This document shows positions 13,540 to 27,083 of a stretch of DNA of 64,000 nt, piece by piece. Both the position numbers and the translations under genes were made by a program. The stretch's first letter is position 1, and every line of letters starts with the position of its first letter. The notes under the pieces were generated by a model, which was given only the letters and a program-made list of their open reading frames with translations, was not told where the DNA came from and did not search any database. This DNA is from Brevipalpus yothersi (taxonomy: Eukaryota > Arthropoda > Arachnida > Trombidiformes > Tenuipalpidae), in contig QZCP01000206.1 of the NCBI GenBank assembly GCA_003956705.1, forward strand, positions 1-64,000, read 5' to 3'.

Positions 13540-14918
13540 ACTCTCCTATGCTAGCCCTCACGTGAACCTCTCTTCATCCTCTCATCCATGATCTACTAAA
13601 ATTATTACATTTGAATCAGGGCAGTGAAATTATTATTATTTCTCTTAAAAAAACGATTGAATGCCGCTGTATTTCTTCGTGAGAGGACTAATGACCATTA
13701 AATTGTGAGTTAGCTCAAAAATTATTTGTTCTCAATATACTTCTTTTTACTCGATCAACATCTCATCTTCCTACACCTTTAAACTGGTTACCGCCACTCG
13801 GATCCTCCTTAAATGGCGAACGTCTTGCGGTCGTCATCAAGGGATGTGCATGTGTGTGCATTTAAGCCCCGACTTTGCTGATAAATGCGTAGTCCAGTCG
13901 TGGGATGGCCATTTACTTAGAAGGCAAACAATCAAATTCTCCTCTTTTGGAGGCTCAACAGAATCGGTACATGTGTTCATTTGAATATTCACTTCTATGA
14001 TCATCATCAATTTGATTGGTTACTAATTTTCATTTCCCTTCATCGTACTCTCTCTCTCTCTTTTTAATTCCTGTGTAACAATCTTGATATTTTGCTCTTG
14101 CAGTCTATGGAAACCTTTTTCCATCATCATCATTGATCCGTTGAAGCAGGAAGCGAAAAAAAACGCCAAGAATTCAACTCTCGCCATGATTGCTACTGGC
14201 AACTCCTGGGTGTGGTGACCCGGGCACACACCGTTTATGGACTCAAGGAATATCTTGTTTTGAGTAGCTTCACTACTGTTTTGAATGCTGATTAAGCATA
14301 TTTTCGTACTGTTGGGGATGTTTGAGCAAATTTATTCAGTTTGAATGCAAAACTAGATGAAATTTAATTTAATTTTGAATACAGGCAATTAGGGATGCTG
14401 AGATGAGGGGGGCAGGGAATGTTGATAAGAGGTGGATTCTCAACCGTTCTCAGTGACGTTTGATGTGCTCCAATCGATTATCATAGCTCTTCAGCTGATC
14501 AATAACAGAATCATCTCACTATTATCGCTTACCTTTCCCCTTCTTCCAGACAGTCATCAAATCACAGAGTATGTGGACAATCGAATACCTTTTCAAGTCA
14601 AATTCTCACCATATTAACAGGCAAAAAGGAGAAGATCATACATGCAAAGAAAAGCACATCATCCTCAGCCAATCAAATCATGTTGCCATTTTTCATGGAG
14701 TCTTGAAATCGGAGGGGAAACTTGATTCACGCTTGATTCTTTGAGATCACAAGAGCATCATCATGTTGATTGTATTCTTTAAAAACCTTTGGGCACCAAC
14801 AGAGATCATAGGTAACCAGAATGGTCCATCAGAAGGTGGTTAATTTATTGATATGGATATGGATAGAATATCCCTGGCAATTTAATCATCTTCTCAGAAA
14901 ACTATGGATTCAAGCTTG
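13540..14918. other. Spacer between convergent tubulin and Rab genes
   Basis: About 1.4 kb that should hold the two 3' UTRs. An ATTAAA-type polyadenylation signal is possible near 13697. No supported gene. Confidence 0.5.
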
Positions 14919-15646
14919 TTAGAACCATTTTTTAAAGATAATTTTAGGCCAACACGAGCAACACAACAACTTGCCTTTACACTTTGACTTGAAACTTTTC
15001 TTACTCAGTATGGCCGGATATTGTGGTAATCGGACAAAATTTTCATGATATTGAACCGATTTAGTCCGCTTTTCTTCCTCTTTCCTCTTGATGGTCGCAC
15101 TTATGATATCCTCAAAACACAAGCACGTCACTCGATTGAACAAATTATCAACATTCTCTCCCGTTTGACTTGATACTGCCCAAAATTCAACCGATAGCTG
15201 TTGTGCAATTTCGATTGCTTCTTTTTCAACAAACTCTCGAGCCGGTGGAGACAATGAATCAGCTTTCGTTCCAACGAGAAATATTTTCAACTGTCCATCT
15301 CTATTAGCTCCAGTGACCTTTTCAGCCCATGATCGACATGAGGATAGGGTCGCTATTCGTGACATGTCAAATACTATGATGGCTGCGGTTGCATTCTTGT
15401 AATAATTCATTGCAATCGATTGGAATCGATCTTGTCCAGCTGTATCCCAAATCTGGAGAATGAAAAGAGTGAAGTGTATTAGAGAGGAAATTCATTCACA
15501 CAGTAGCTTGTATGATTATTGGTATTGACCAGAAATGCTCCAGATTCCAGGGAAACATTGCACATTCAGAATGGATCATTCAGTGTATTTGAAAAATTGA
15601 GAGTTCCAACGAAAATAGCTCATAAGTTGTGTAATCAGTGCAATTC

Positions 15647-15698
<52 letters not shown>

Positions 15699-16462
15699 TT
15701 CTATCAAATTTCGACTTGATTAATTTATACATGTAACTCTTTTGCCTCTTCATCGATCCAATCGTGACTCACCAGCTTCGAACTTGTATTGCGTGAGCAA
15801 AATGTTCAGCCAACCATTTGAGGCCTTCAGAAAAGAAAATATTTTCATAGCACTCCTCTCTTTTGAACATTTACGAGTGTAACAACAAATAAATCACTAC
15901 ATAATAATAATTGGAGAAAAAGGAATTCACTCTAAATAGTTTTATTCGAGTTGATCTCGAATTGAGAAAAAATTGTGAGAGAGATAGCGAATGACTCCAG
16001 TCAAAAAGAGGAGGATTCTCTCTCTCTTCTAACTGCATCAATTCATCTTTTCTCCAACAAACGAGGACGATCCAGCCAGACATGTCTCTCTTCAGGCTGA
16101 TACATAAGCATAATGGATATGTGTGTGTGTTTGTTTGGATCGCGAACAGTATGAGTCAAAACTTATCGCTTCAATCTTGGCAAGGAACGAAATTTCAGAA
16201 CGATGTGTATGAATGTTATCCCGAATTCTGGCCATGAAATCAGTAACTGCTTTCCCCAGCATCTCTCTCCATCTCTCTCCATCTCTCGTCGTCGTGATGT
16301 GGGATGCGGGATGCAGGAAACGGAAAGAAAATGATAAGTCATAAGGGAAGTTATTCACGAACTTGACTCGAGGATCTGTTGTTTTCTCTCCCCATCTCTG
16401 ATTGATTTTACTAAAATAAGCTAATCAATCGAATAGCTACAGAGATTTTTTGATGATGAAAG

Positions 16463-16536
<74 letters not shown>

Positions 16537-17215
16537 CGAGAGAGAATATACACATGCAATAGATTATGATCTATTGTTGAGAACTATGGAAGGTCGAGTA
16601 TTCGCGCTATTATCATTCTCGCATCTTCAACTTCCTCCGGCTGATCGCTTGATCGAATTAGTGGAGGAAGAGAATGATAATCGTTTACCGAAAGGTGATC
16701 AAACACACACGGCAACACAATGCATCCAATTGAAAGTGTAAAGAAAGGCCAATCAATTAAATCGGCCAATGTAAGTGATGAATTGCACTTGGCCTCGGTA
16801 ATCGAATGAATTCGAAAGATATGCATTTGAATGAAGTCAATTCCTTGTTGACAATACAGTTACATCAGACTTAAAATTTTTCATGCATGCTATCAATATC
16901 TTCACTTACTTGCAATTGAAATAGAGTTTCAAGAATTTTGAACTTGATCACAGCAAAATCGACTCCTATGGTGGCTTTATGTTCCGATTCGAATGTATCA
17001 TGAGCAAATCTATTGATAAGGCATGTCTTTCCAACCGATGGTTCACCCACTATAATACATTTGGCACACTTGGGATCGGTTTTATTGAATTGTGATGCAT
17101 TTTGTTCACAATAATCACGAACTAGTGAATCAAAAAATGCGGAATCATAGGATGGAGCACTGGTACTGTAGGATTGAGGGAAATGTTTGATAATCCGTTC
17201 TGTGGTGATGTTCAT
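14919..17215 (-). CDS. Rab34/Rab36-like small GTPase (2 exons)
   Basis: Exons 17215-16910 and 15452-14919 join in phase 0 (306+534 nt), giving 279 residues. A variable N-terminal extension of about 50 residues, typical of Rab34/36, precedes the GTPase core. The core has P-loop GEPSVGKT, switch I KATIGVDF, switch II IWDTAGQDRF, a G4 motif GTKAD (in place of NKxD, as in Rab34/36) and a G5-like motif VSSQTGEN. Rab34/36 act on Golgi/lysosome positioning and ciliogenesis. The intron splits the core just before WDTAGQ, with donor CAA|GTAAGT and acceptor TTCTCCAG. The C-terminus is odd: a Cys cluster (LLCCSCWP) lies nine residues short of the end and the protein finishes KWF, without a terminal CC or CXC prenylation motif. 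The 1.5-kb intron carries (CT)n and (GA)n microsatellites. Confidence 0.85.
15648..15697. repeat. (CT)n microsatellite in Rab intron
   Basis: Pure CT tract of about 50 bp on the plus strand, inside the Rab34/36-like intron. Confidence 0.97.
16464..16530. repeat. (GA)n microsatellite in Rab intron
   Basis: Pure GA tract of about 67 bp in the same intron, complementary to the (CT)n tract 0.8 kb away. Confidence 0.97.
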
Positions 17216-19926
17216 GAAGGCAAATGATGATTACTGTTGTTTGAATGATACTCGTAAGTATTGGACCAACAAAAAAATGAGGTGACTTAGGATGGAAAGT
17301 ACACAAGGAGAAATAATCTATGTGATTATGTACTCATCTTCTCCCCTTTCTCTATGAGTGAGTGTGTGTGTATATATGTTCGACGATTTCTGTTCTTCTT
17401 CTTCTTCGTTACTTTCACTAGATCGTGATGAACATTAAGAGAGTGTTATTTTTAGAGTTCCACTTTCACATCATCACTACCAGTATACTTTTTTGTTTCG
17501 TTATTCATGCATCTCGTAGAAATGAATTTTCCACTTTACAAATCAGCTTAAATTTGCATATATGACCAGAAAAACAGCACACATGTAAGATTGTTAATTA
17601 ATTTTGATTATCAGGCAGGAGAGCAGTTTTTCGAGGTTTTTCTTTTCTCTTTCCTCTTCAATGTTGAGTTTCAAGAAGAGAGATTTCAAAGTGAGTCTTT
17701 CGATCTGCTGAGCAAGAAAACAGTATTCATGATGACTTGGAAAATAATTTTAAAACTAAGCAAATTTTCAACTGTTGTCAGTTGAAGACAATCGGATTGG
17801 AAATTCTAATCCATATCCTGTGCAGAGCGATACTTTAATCTCAACCTATTGTCTACAAGTCACATTTTCTGACCAAAAATCTTTTTCTCATACATGTATG
17901 TATGGCTAATCACTTGAAGGATGCCCAATCGAATGAGAAGGTTAGAGGTTATCGAAAAATAGGGTTGAAACATGATGAATATACATACACTCACTCACCT
18001 AATAGCATCACAATATATGATAATGGGTTGCGATCACCATAATCTATTCTCATTACCTCTGAAAAATCGTCAAGTACGAAAAAATTTCTCAAAACTTACC
18101 TGTGTGTTTTTGGAAGTTGAATATTTATCGATGGCAGTCCAAAATTTGATGAAAAATCACCAGTTTAGGAGCATACAGATTGGCAGTATTAAACAAAACG
18201 AAATGAACAGTTATACTTTCGAACGTCAAGTTGAAGGAGGGAGAGAAAAAGCGATTGTGTATATAATTCACTTCATCGATCCGAGAAAAAGTATTGTAGT
18301 GGGTAACATTTTACCGGCTCGAAAGTGTTGATGTCAGCGAGATTGAATAATAATGACTGGGTAAGAGAAGCCAAAAAATAATACACACACACACAAACAA
18401 CATGAGTCTATAAACTAATTTTTATGAATATTAAACGTTGGTGAAGGATTATCTAACTTCTCATCATCTCTCTTTCTCTCTGTTTTTCTCTCTGATCGGC
18501 TGAGAGGGAGGAAGTATAACAATACTATATACATACATCAAGGAAGGAAGATGGATAAGACATGGAGGAGGAGGAGAGAGAGAGAGCGAATACTAATAAT
18601 AACGGATGGATGAATGAAGATATTCCTCAGATCTGAGGGCATGGATCACCGTATACAGTTGTGGACAAAAAAATTGAATACACCGGAAAGAGATCTCTCA
18701 TTTTCGGGTGGAGAAAGAAAAGTAATGACAAACGAAGGAGTGTAAATAGTAGTAGCATAAAAGGGAGAGAGAGAGAGAACATTCAACCGTGGCTAGTTGA
18801 ATGTTGAACTCATACTGGTCCAAGTGATATTTTTTGGGGAATGATACAGGCATGTATCACCCTGGATCATTATCCGTCGAAAAATCTATGGGAATTTTGG
18901 AAAACTTGGTGTCGAGATAATTTTGATTAGTTAATTAATTGCCATGAGCTGAATTGAAATGATAATCGCATTCTCTGGATGATATGGATCCCAGGGAATC
19001 GGTAAAATTCTATACCAGAATCCAAGCAGATTAGAGATCGGAAGCTTTCACCAAGATTTGAGCCACATTCGTGCTTCAGCACAAGAAAAAGATATTTATC
19101 AATCCCAATTGCATAATCCGATATTTCAAATTGTATTTAGGAATTGATTAGAATCAATCAAGAGATTAAAGAGATGAAAGTGAAGAAATTCCATCCAGGC
19201 GATAAGCACTCATCGGATTTTTAGTAGGAAAATTAAGAAGATTAACATTATCACCTGTCGCTCCTGTAAGTAAGACAAATGTCATAATCCAATGTTACTT
19301 TTGGTAAGATTGGAATTGATGAATTTTAATTCCCTATCAGCGAAGATCACTACTCGGCTTCCATGAGCAACTGAGGGTGACAATATAGCATGCAATCTTT
19401 TTTCTAGGCCACTTTGGGATTGGCCTGAAAATGCGTTGAGTTGCCAGGACAAAGAGGCAAAGAAAGAGAACATGAAGACGCCCTTGAGAATAGGTTAATT
19501 ATTGTCAAGACGGTGAAGTATAAGTTCAACGATTCAATGATGTCCTTCTCTCAATGGTTAACTTTACTTTAATGCACACAGTTTTTGTTATCTATTCAGC
19601 GCTTGGACGACAAATTCTTGCCATCAAGCTGAGAAACAGTCATTATAATGATGGAAATCAGAAACGTTACAAAATTTTTCTTTTTCACAAAAAAATTCTC
19701 TTTTAGTCAGAGTCATAAAAAAATTTATATACATACATAGGACTTGGATTAATTTTGGAAAAAAAATTTCCTTCATTGAGTTGATAAATAAAGTATTAAA
19801 ATAGTATTAAAAAATGTGTTAGGCTTCTCCTAACAGATTTTTTCAGTGCAAAAATGAATGTTTGAATGATAAAGTTCTGCTAACTTCAGTATATTTTGGA
19901 AGCTTTATCTCAATAGGCTTCGAAAA
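17216..19926. other. Intergenic, 2.7 kb, no gene seen
   Basis: Upstream of the Rab gene and downstream of the PLAT gene. The longest plus-strand frame (17972-18331) has no recognisable domain and an atypical composition, so I do not call it. Scattered short GA/CT tracts are present. Confidence 0.5.
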
Positions 19927-21270
19927 CTATTTTTGAGCTAGAGCTGCACCATACTCAGATATGGATTTAACTTTGTTTATATTTTTATCTTTAATGAGCT
20001 GATCATAATAAGTGGGCCCTGTTGATTGAACACTTGTTTGCGAAGGTGATTTGGCAGGTACCAGCTCAGCTAGGGTCTCTTTTTCAGAAGCCCGCTTGTG
20101 AAGATTTCCAAATATTGCAGTATCGTTCTTAATTTGTTTTCTATCAGATTTGAATAACTGATCATTGATCATATAAATTGTCACCATCAACATAGTGGTT
20201 AATAGCTGTCCCATAATACTTGCATATGTCCATTGGTAAATTTGAGAATCCTCAAAATGGGAAATTTCAAAAAATGAATATATTGTCATTCCGAAAGCAT
20301 CAATTAACCACACACCAGCCCATGACAGATCGAAATAGGCAAGTTCTGTACCTAAGAATGGATACAAAGATTTTCTCATAGAACTTCGAGTGAAAATTAA
20401 TATAAATGACATCAGTAGGCAAATGGGTACCGCAATCACACCATTGATCATGGACTCTGTTATATCGTCTCTGCTAAAATCACTAGGACCAGCTAGTGCA
20501 ATAACAGCCACAGTACTGGCATAAAAAGTTCCCACAACTGTGAAGTGACAAAAACTTAATCTCGCTGGACTTATCCATATGTCATCTTCATCAGGTTTGA
20601 TACTTTTTAGTGGTACAACTTGATCTTCTTCATTGGAATCTCGAAGAGACTCAACATGCATTCCAACGATTGATTTGAGTGCCAAGCCATACTTTTGAGA
20701 ACGAACATCAACATCATACACAATTATGGAACTATTCGGAATTCGACAGGTATGAGAAGCCTGGATGAAGTTGAAGCCCGATACTTTTTCGGCTCTACAC
20801 CAATTGAATTGTAATATTTTTACATCTGGTAAATTGGAAAGTGGATCAGCTCGACCATACCTATGTAGCCATGTTGGTGGAATAATTATTGATCCGACTT
20901 TCTTCTTTTTTTCGTCTATTATGTGAAATTTTAGTTGGGTTGATTTGTGATCATAGTTATTGGTACAATTGCCTGTTCGAATACGTATGAGATAATTGTT
21001 CTGTCCAAAACAGTAAAGTGACTTTTTTGAATCCTTATCCCACAAAGTGGGTGGACCTCTTCGACCGAAAAGTAGACCCCACACAATTACACCAATTACA
21101 ATATTGATACTCCAAAGTGCTAGAATCGATAGTATTGGAAGAGGACTATCGAATGGAACAGGTGACTCAGCTGATCCCGATGCTGACGAAACTGCCGAAA
21201 CTGCAACCAAAGTTTCTGTCGGAGTTGTTATTGAATCTGGTAACGAATCTGGTATCGAAACTGTGCTCAT
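19927..21270 (-). CDS. Polycystin-1-like PLAT-domain membrane protein, minimal form
   Basis: 447 residues. A Ser/Thr-rich N-terminus is followed by TM1 (about 45-69), then a PLAT/LH2-like domain (about 92-208, YLIRIRTGN ... IIVYDVDV ... YGLALKSIVGMHVESL). Four more helices follow: TM2 239-261, TM3 274-295, TM4 313-336 and TM5 348-369. The tail is polar. The TM1-PLAT-TM2 order, the IAVPICLLMSFILIF segment and the YSFFEI...QWTYASIMGQ segment resemble the first half of the polycystin-1/PKD1L transmembrane region. The last six helices, which form the channel-like module, are absent. A good acceptor (AATTCCAG) lies 6 nt before the ATG, so upstream exons, coding or not, are likely. If coding, they could supply a GAIN/REJ ectodomain. 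Family call is by eye, moderate confidence; localisation (plasma or ciliary membrane) is inference. Confidence 0.55.
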   Translation of the reverse strand: MSTVSIPDSLPDSITTPTETLVAVSAVSSASGSAESPVPFDSPLPILSILALWSINIVIGVIVWGLLFGRRGPPTLWDKDSKKSLYCFGQNNYLIRIRTGNCTNNYDHKSTQLKFHIIDEKKKKVGSIIIPPTWLHRYGRADPLSNLPDVKILQFNWCRAEKVSGFNFIQASHTCRIPNSSIIVYDVDVRSQKYGLALKSIVGMHVESLRDSNEEDQVVPLKSIKPDEDDIWISPARLSFCHFTVVGTFYASTVAVIALAGPSDFSRDDITESMINGVIAVPICLLMSFILIFTRSSMRKSLYPFLGTELAYFDLSWAGVWLIDAFGMTIYSFFEISHFEDSQIYQWTYASIMGQLLTTMLMVTIYMINDQLFKSDRKQIKNDTAIFGNLHKRASEKETLAELVPAKSPSQTSVQSTGPTYYDQLIKDKNINKVKSISEYGAALAQK

Positions 21271-21755
21271 TCTGATCTGGAATTGAAATTAATGGCCAAA
21301 TGATGGAGAAATTTCTCTCAAAATAGATAAAACCAGTGTAAACAGAGAAAATATCTTGCAATAATAATCTCATAGAACACATTTTAGCTAATTCTTCTCA
21401 TTGAATTGAAGAATCCTTCCATAAACAAATAGCATAACAAATAAGCTCAATGAATCTTTTTAATTGTTTTCATTTCTCAAATTAACTGCTGCTTAAGAGT
21501 CAATTTTTCACCAGAAGATAAACTTTCCCATTCAAAATACCCAAATACTGGTAAATCGGTTTTCTTGAATTATCTGTTAAGTTACGATGTTGATCACTGG
21601 CGTCTATAGTTTGTGCGTCATCAAAATAAACAGGGTGAATTGTGATTCAGAAAATTTATTTTAATTCAAATTCTTCAGGATAGCATAGCTATATCAAATT
21701 ACAATAATATAATAAGAGTATAAGTCCACCAAATTCTCCTGAGAAGGGATCATCT
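21271..21755. other. Short spacer / possible 5' leader of PLAT gene
   Basis: About 0.5 kb of AT-rich DNA between two minus-strand genes. An acceptor near 21277 suggests part of it is intron or leader of the PLAT gene. Confidence 0.4.
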
Positions 21756-22349
21756 CTATTCTATTTTGATTTCGGGTTCCTTGATCTGGACCTCTGAGAC
21801 TTTGTTTTCAGTATCTCCAGTATTTTTGTGGCCCTCACTGACGTTGGGTTTATTATCTTTTCCCTTTTCTTGTTCTTTCTCTTGCTCTTTCTCTTTTTCT
21901 TTTTCATCTTCTTTTTCTTTCTCAATGCGAGTTTCCTCAGATTTTCTCTCTTCTTGTTTTCCCTTTTGAATGGCAGCTTTTTCGGCCTGTCTGATTCGAA
22001 CTCGAAGAGCATTCACAGCTTCTCGAATCATACCCAGCGCAACTTTTCGTCCATGTTCATCTTCAGAGTAGTATTGATCTTCCAGATAATCCAGAATCGA
22101 TTGCAAAGCTCCTTCCGATGCATTGTATACCCACTCGGGTAAGGTTGCCTTTGATGTATCTGTGAGCTTTCTGAAAAAATCAGATAGTTCAGTACGAAGA
22201 GATTTGATGATACTTTTTGCACGCTCTTTCAGTTGCTCATAACGATCTCGAAAACCATAGAGTAACGATTCGGGATTTTCCAAATCAAGAGCCTCCAAAA
22301 GTCCTGTCACATTGTCTAAACTTGACACTAGATCAGAAGGACTAGTCAT
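21756..22349 (-). CDS. Unknown charged coiled-coil protein
   Basis: 197 residues from the first in-frame ATG (22349). No family recognised. The N-terminal two-thirds (to about residue 125) is helical and amphipathic, with a compact segment (LPEWVYNASEGALQSILDYL, then IREAVNALRVRIRQAEKAA). The rest is a Lys/Glu repeat-like tail (EKEKEQEKEQEKGKD) predicted to be coiled coil or disordered. No signal peptide or membrane helix. The tail is simple-sequence GAA/AAG-rich DNA. It lies 485 bp upstream of the PLAT gene on the same strand, but its own stop separates them. The ordered helical half with balanced codons argues for a real gene; function unknown. Confidence 0.55.
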   Translation of the reverse strand: MTSPSDLVSSLDNVTGLLEALDLENPESLLYGFRDRYEQLKERAKSIIKSLRTELSDFFRKLTDTSKATLPEWVYNASEGALQSILDYLEDQYYSEDEHGRKVALGMIREAVNALRVRIRQAEKAAIQKGKQEERKSEETRIEKEKEDEKEKEKEQEKEQEKGKDNKPNVSEGHKNTGDTENKVSEVQIKEPEIKIE

Positions 22350-23097
22350 TGTGGTAGTTGAAAACTTTTCACCAATCAAATTGTTCACTCAAATTTTACA
22401 CAATAGAACTGATTGAATCAAATCGATGACTTTTATGAGAATTGAAATAATAATAATAATTTTTTAATTTGATCCGCTATTTATGCGATTATATTCCGGA
22501 TGCTCTCCATTGATGCTCATCCATAAATTGGAACATTTCCCTTTCCGATGATTGAAAATCAGTTCAATATATTTCCGTAAATTTTATTCGAGGAATAAAA
22601 TCTAGTTTTTTAAATTTCTTTAGAAATGCTACCAACTAGTTTTTGAGTCCAGACTCTGTTAAATTTCGACCCATTAGATGAAAAATATTCTCAACTGAAT
22701 AAATTCAGTTGATTTAGTAAATGAAATATTTTAATTTTCTTTTTCAAAAGTTCAAACATTCTTATCAGTATCTTATATCGAACATCGAGAATGCCGAGTG
22801 TGTTATTAAATTACAGATCATATTCTTCTCATGGCACAATTTAAAAGTAAATAATTACGCAATCTCACGAATACAGGAAAAATGATTTGAATCTAAAATT
22901 CAAAATCTTTTATCAAATGCATCAGATTCGGTCAAATGTTGCAATTTTGTTCCCGTTCTGCTAACAAAGAAATGTATATTTGATTGCCATGCATTACATT
23001 ACCACACAAATGAGTGACATTGAAACAGAATTTCAATTTACCTAGCTTGAAAATTTGCATCCAATTGCTGAGCAGAAGGGGATCAAAGAGAGCTCAA

Positions 23098-23128
<31 letters not shown>

Positions 23129-23436
23129 ATTTGATTGAGGTAATGACAATTTTGACCAAATTTCTGTTTGAAGGAAGAGGATGAAGTAGAAAGATGTGAT
23201 GCTACTAATGAACAGGTAGGATGTTGGCGTGAATAAAGAGATCATTTTCGAAAGTACACATTTACAATGTTAGTTTGTTCTATTGGCCTCTACAAATATA
23301 CGCTCCTGTATATATACTTTGATGTTTGCGAGCAATAAATAATCTCTCTTTTCATCATGATTGCGATCGGAATCATTTTTACCTCATAAATGTCATGATA
23401 CAATAGTCAAACGGTGGCAGAAATCAACTCTCGCAG

Positions 23437-23488
<52 letters not shown>

Positions 23489-23842
23489 AAATACTCTTTC
23501 TCTCTAAATGAATTGCGGAATCAAATGTTTTCTTTTCATTTTTATCAATCAGGGGAAAATTTAATACAGGAAGATGAGTATGACTCACATTGACATTCTC
23601 ATGACAACCACTGAACTTAATTTTATTGTGCCAGAGATGTCATTTGGAGAGAGAGGAGAAAAGAAAGGAGAAAAAGAGGAGAGAAAAAAAAACAGACAAA
23701 ATCAATTTGGAATTACCAGTCTCATTGAATATACATATCAATATCCAGAGAAAATCGCTAATTTTTTTCGGGTTTTTGTTGTTTTGTTTTATCGCATATT
23801 TTACAGTCAGAATATATAAATATATTATATATATTTCGACAT
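22350..23842. other. Intergenic, 1.5 kb
   Basis: AT-rich, with (GA)n near 23098-23122 and (CT)n at 23440-23486. No supported gene. Confidence 0.5.
23440..23486. repeat. (CT)n microsatellite
   Basis: Pure CT tract in spacer DNA. Confidence 0.96.
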
Positions 23843-25562
<1,720 letters not shown>

Positions 25563-27083
25563 TTACTGTTGCTTGCATTCTTGAGGCTTTTCACCTTTTG
25601 CCATTCGATTTTTAGATTTTTTCTTTGGCTCTGAACCTTCAACTGCATTCTCATCACCCTCATCACCATCTTCATCAGATGAATCACTTTCGAATTCTTC
25701 TTGATAATCATCATCCTCATCATCATCGAATTCATCATCATCGAGAAGAGCCTCGCTGGAAGAGAGAGAAAAATATATATTGTGGTGTTGGAAAGCAAGT
25801 ACTGAGAGGCAAGGGAAAGTAGATGATTGTTCATCTATAGACTACACTACCAATGCTTAAATCATGGACTTGAAAAATGAAACTTACCCAGTGAAATATA
25901 ACACGGCTCGAGGAACGATACGATGTCGAATGATTTCACCGATTTCAAAATCAGCCGTGATGAGTGCTTGGGCGTCTTCATCTAGATCCTCCTCATTTTC
26001 TGGTACTGAGAGAAGAAGGTCAAAAGTCAAAATTAATGACAAATTAATCACAATCATTGGCGCAAATCAATCTTACTTTCAGGAGGAGAGAAGAAATTGA
26101 AGAATGAGTCTACTGGAGTGTCTTGAGTGAGAGTACGAATGGATCCTTTGGTTTTGTGCTTCTGCTTTTTGGTTACAGTTCGAACTGTGGTACTCTTACC
26201 AGGATTCCAGTCGATTTTACATCCGATTGGTTTTTTGATTTCAGGGCCTTCATAGGAGAATGGATCTTTTTCGTCCACCTCATTTTTCAACAAATATGTT
26301 TTGGTAAGCACGCTGTTCGTGAAGAATTCATTGGGAGAGAAGTGGAACTTCAAGGTAAAAGACTGGCGAGTGTTGAAAGAAGGAGGGATGGGAATAAAAA
26401 AAAATAAAAGATAAAAGATTGACGTAATTGGTAACGTTATTTAGGGAAACTAATTGCATCATCAATGATGAGAGAGAGAGAAAGAGAAAAAAAAGATTGG
26501 TTGAAATACTCACCATAGGATTATCACCAATATCAACTGTGATATCAGTCAAATGTTTCAACACTGGCTCATCGTAATCTTGTATATTTTCACCAATAGT
26601 GGGAACATTTTTAAAGATTGTCAACCAAAATTCCGGAATACCCTTCATATTGGCTTCATCCTTCTTCTCGGTATCAGTTTCCATTTTCTCCTCATTTTCG
26701 ACCTTGACTTTGTCTGACACCGGCTCACCACCTTCAACGGATTCCTTCTTTTCGTCCTCTTCGTCCTCAGAGTCTGATGGAAAATCACATTCCTCTGGTG
26801 TTGGCTCATAAATACCATTAGCAATTTCGGCGCGTTTAGTCATCAATGATTTGTACATCTCATTGTATTTCACCTCGATGACATGTATTTCCTGGTAACA
26901 TTTGGCTTCCATTTTCAAAAAATCAACTTGCAATTTTTTCAATGCCTTCACACGATCCTTGACCACTTTGGGCAATGATTCGTAATAGCCAGACAGGCTG
27001 CCCACCATATCATCGAGGCGTTCCTGAAGCATGGCTCTTGCGGTTGGATCGCTCATCAATTTATCAGCTATTGCAGATTGCAT
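25563..27083 (-). CDS. Nap1: Nucleosome assembly protein 1 (4 exons)
   Basis: Exons 27083-26514, 26362-26077, 26005-25888 and 25755-25563 join in phase (570+286+118+193 nt) to give 388 residues. NAP1 is a histone H2A-H2B chaperone that shuttles between cytoplasm and nucleus. Visible features are the dimerisation helix (LPKVVKDRVKALKKLQ ... YEPTPEECDF), an acidic insert (SDSEDEEDEKKE), and the core beta/alpha domain (PEFWLTIFKNVP, HFSPNEFF, YLLKNE). Next are the SFFNFFSPPE loop and the ADFEIGEIIRHRIVPRAVLYFTGE motif. The tail is very acidic, followed by Lys residues and the C-terminus CKQQ, a CaaX farnesylation signal shared with NAP1L1. All junctions have GT-AG sites. The N-terminal acidic leader of vertebrate NAP1L is short or lies on an unseen upstream exon. 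Confidence 0.95.

Noticed and set aside
17972..18331. 119-codon plus-strand frame upstream of the Rab gene
   Set aside because: No domain, odd composition, no splice or start support, and simple-sequence DNA around it.
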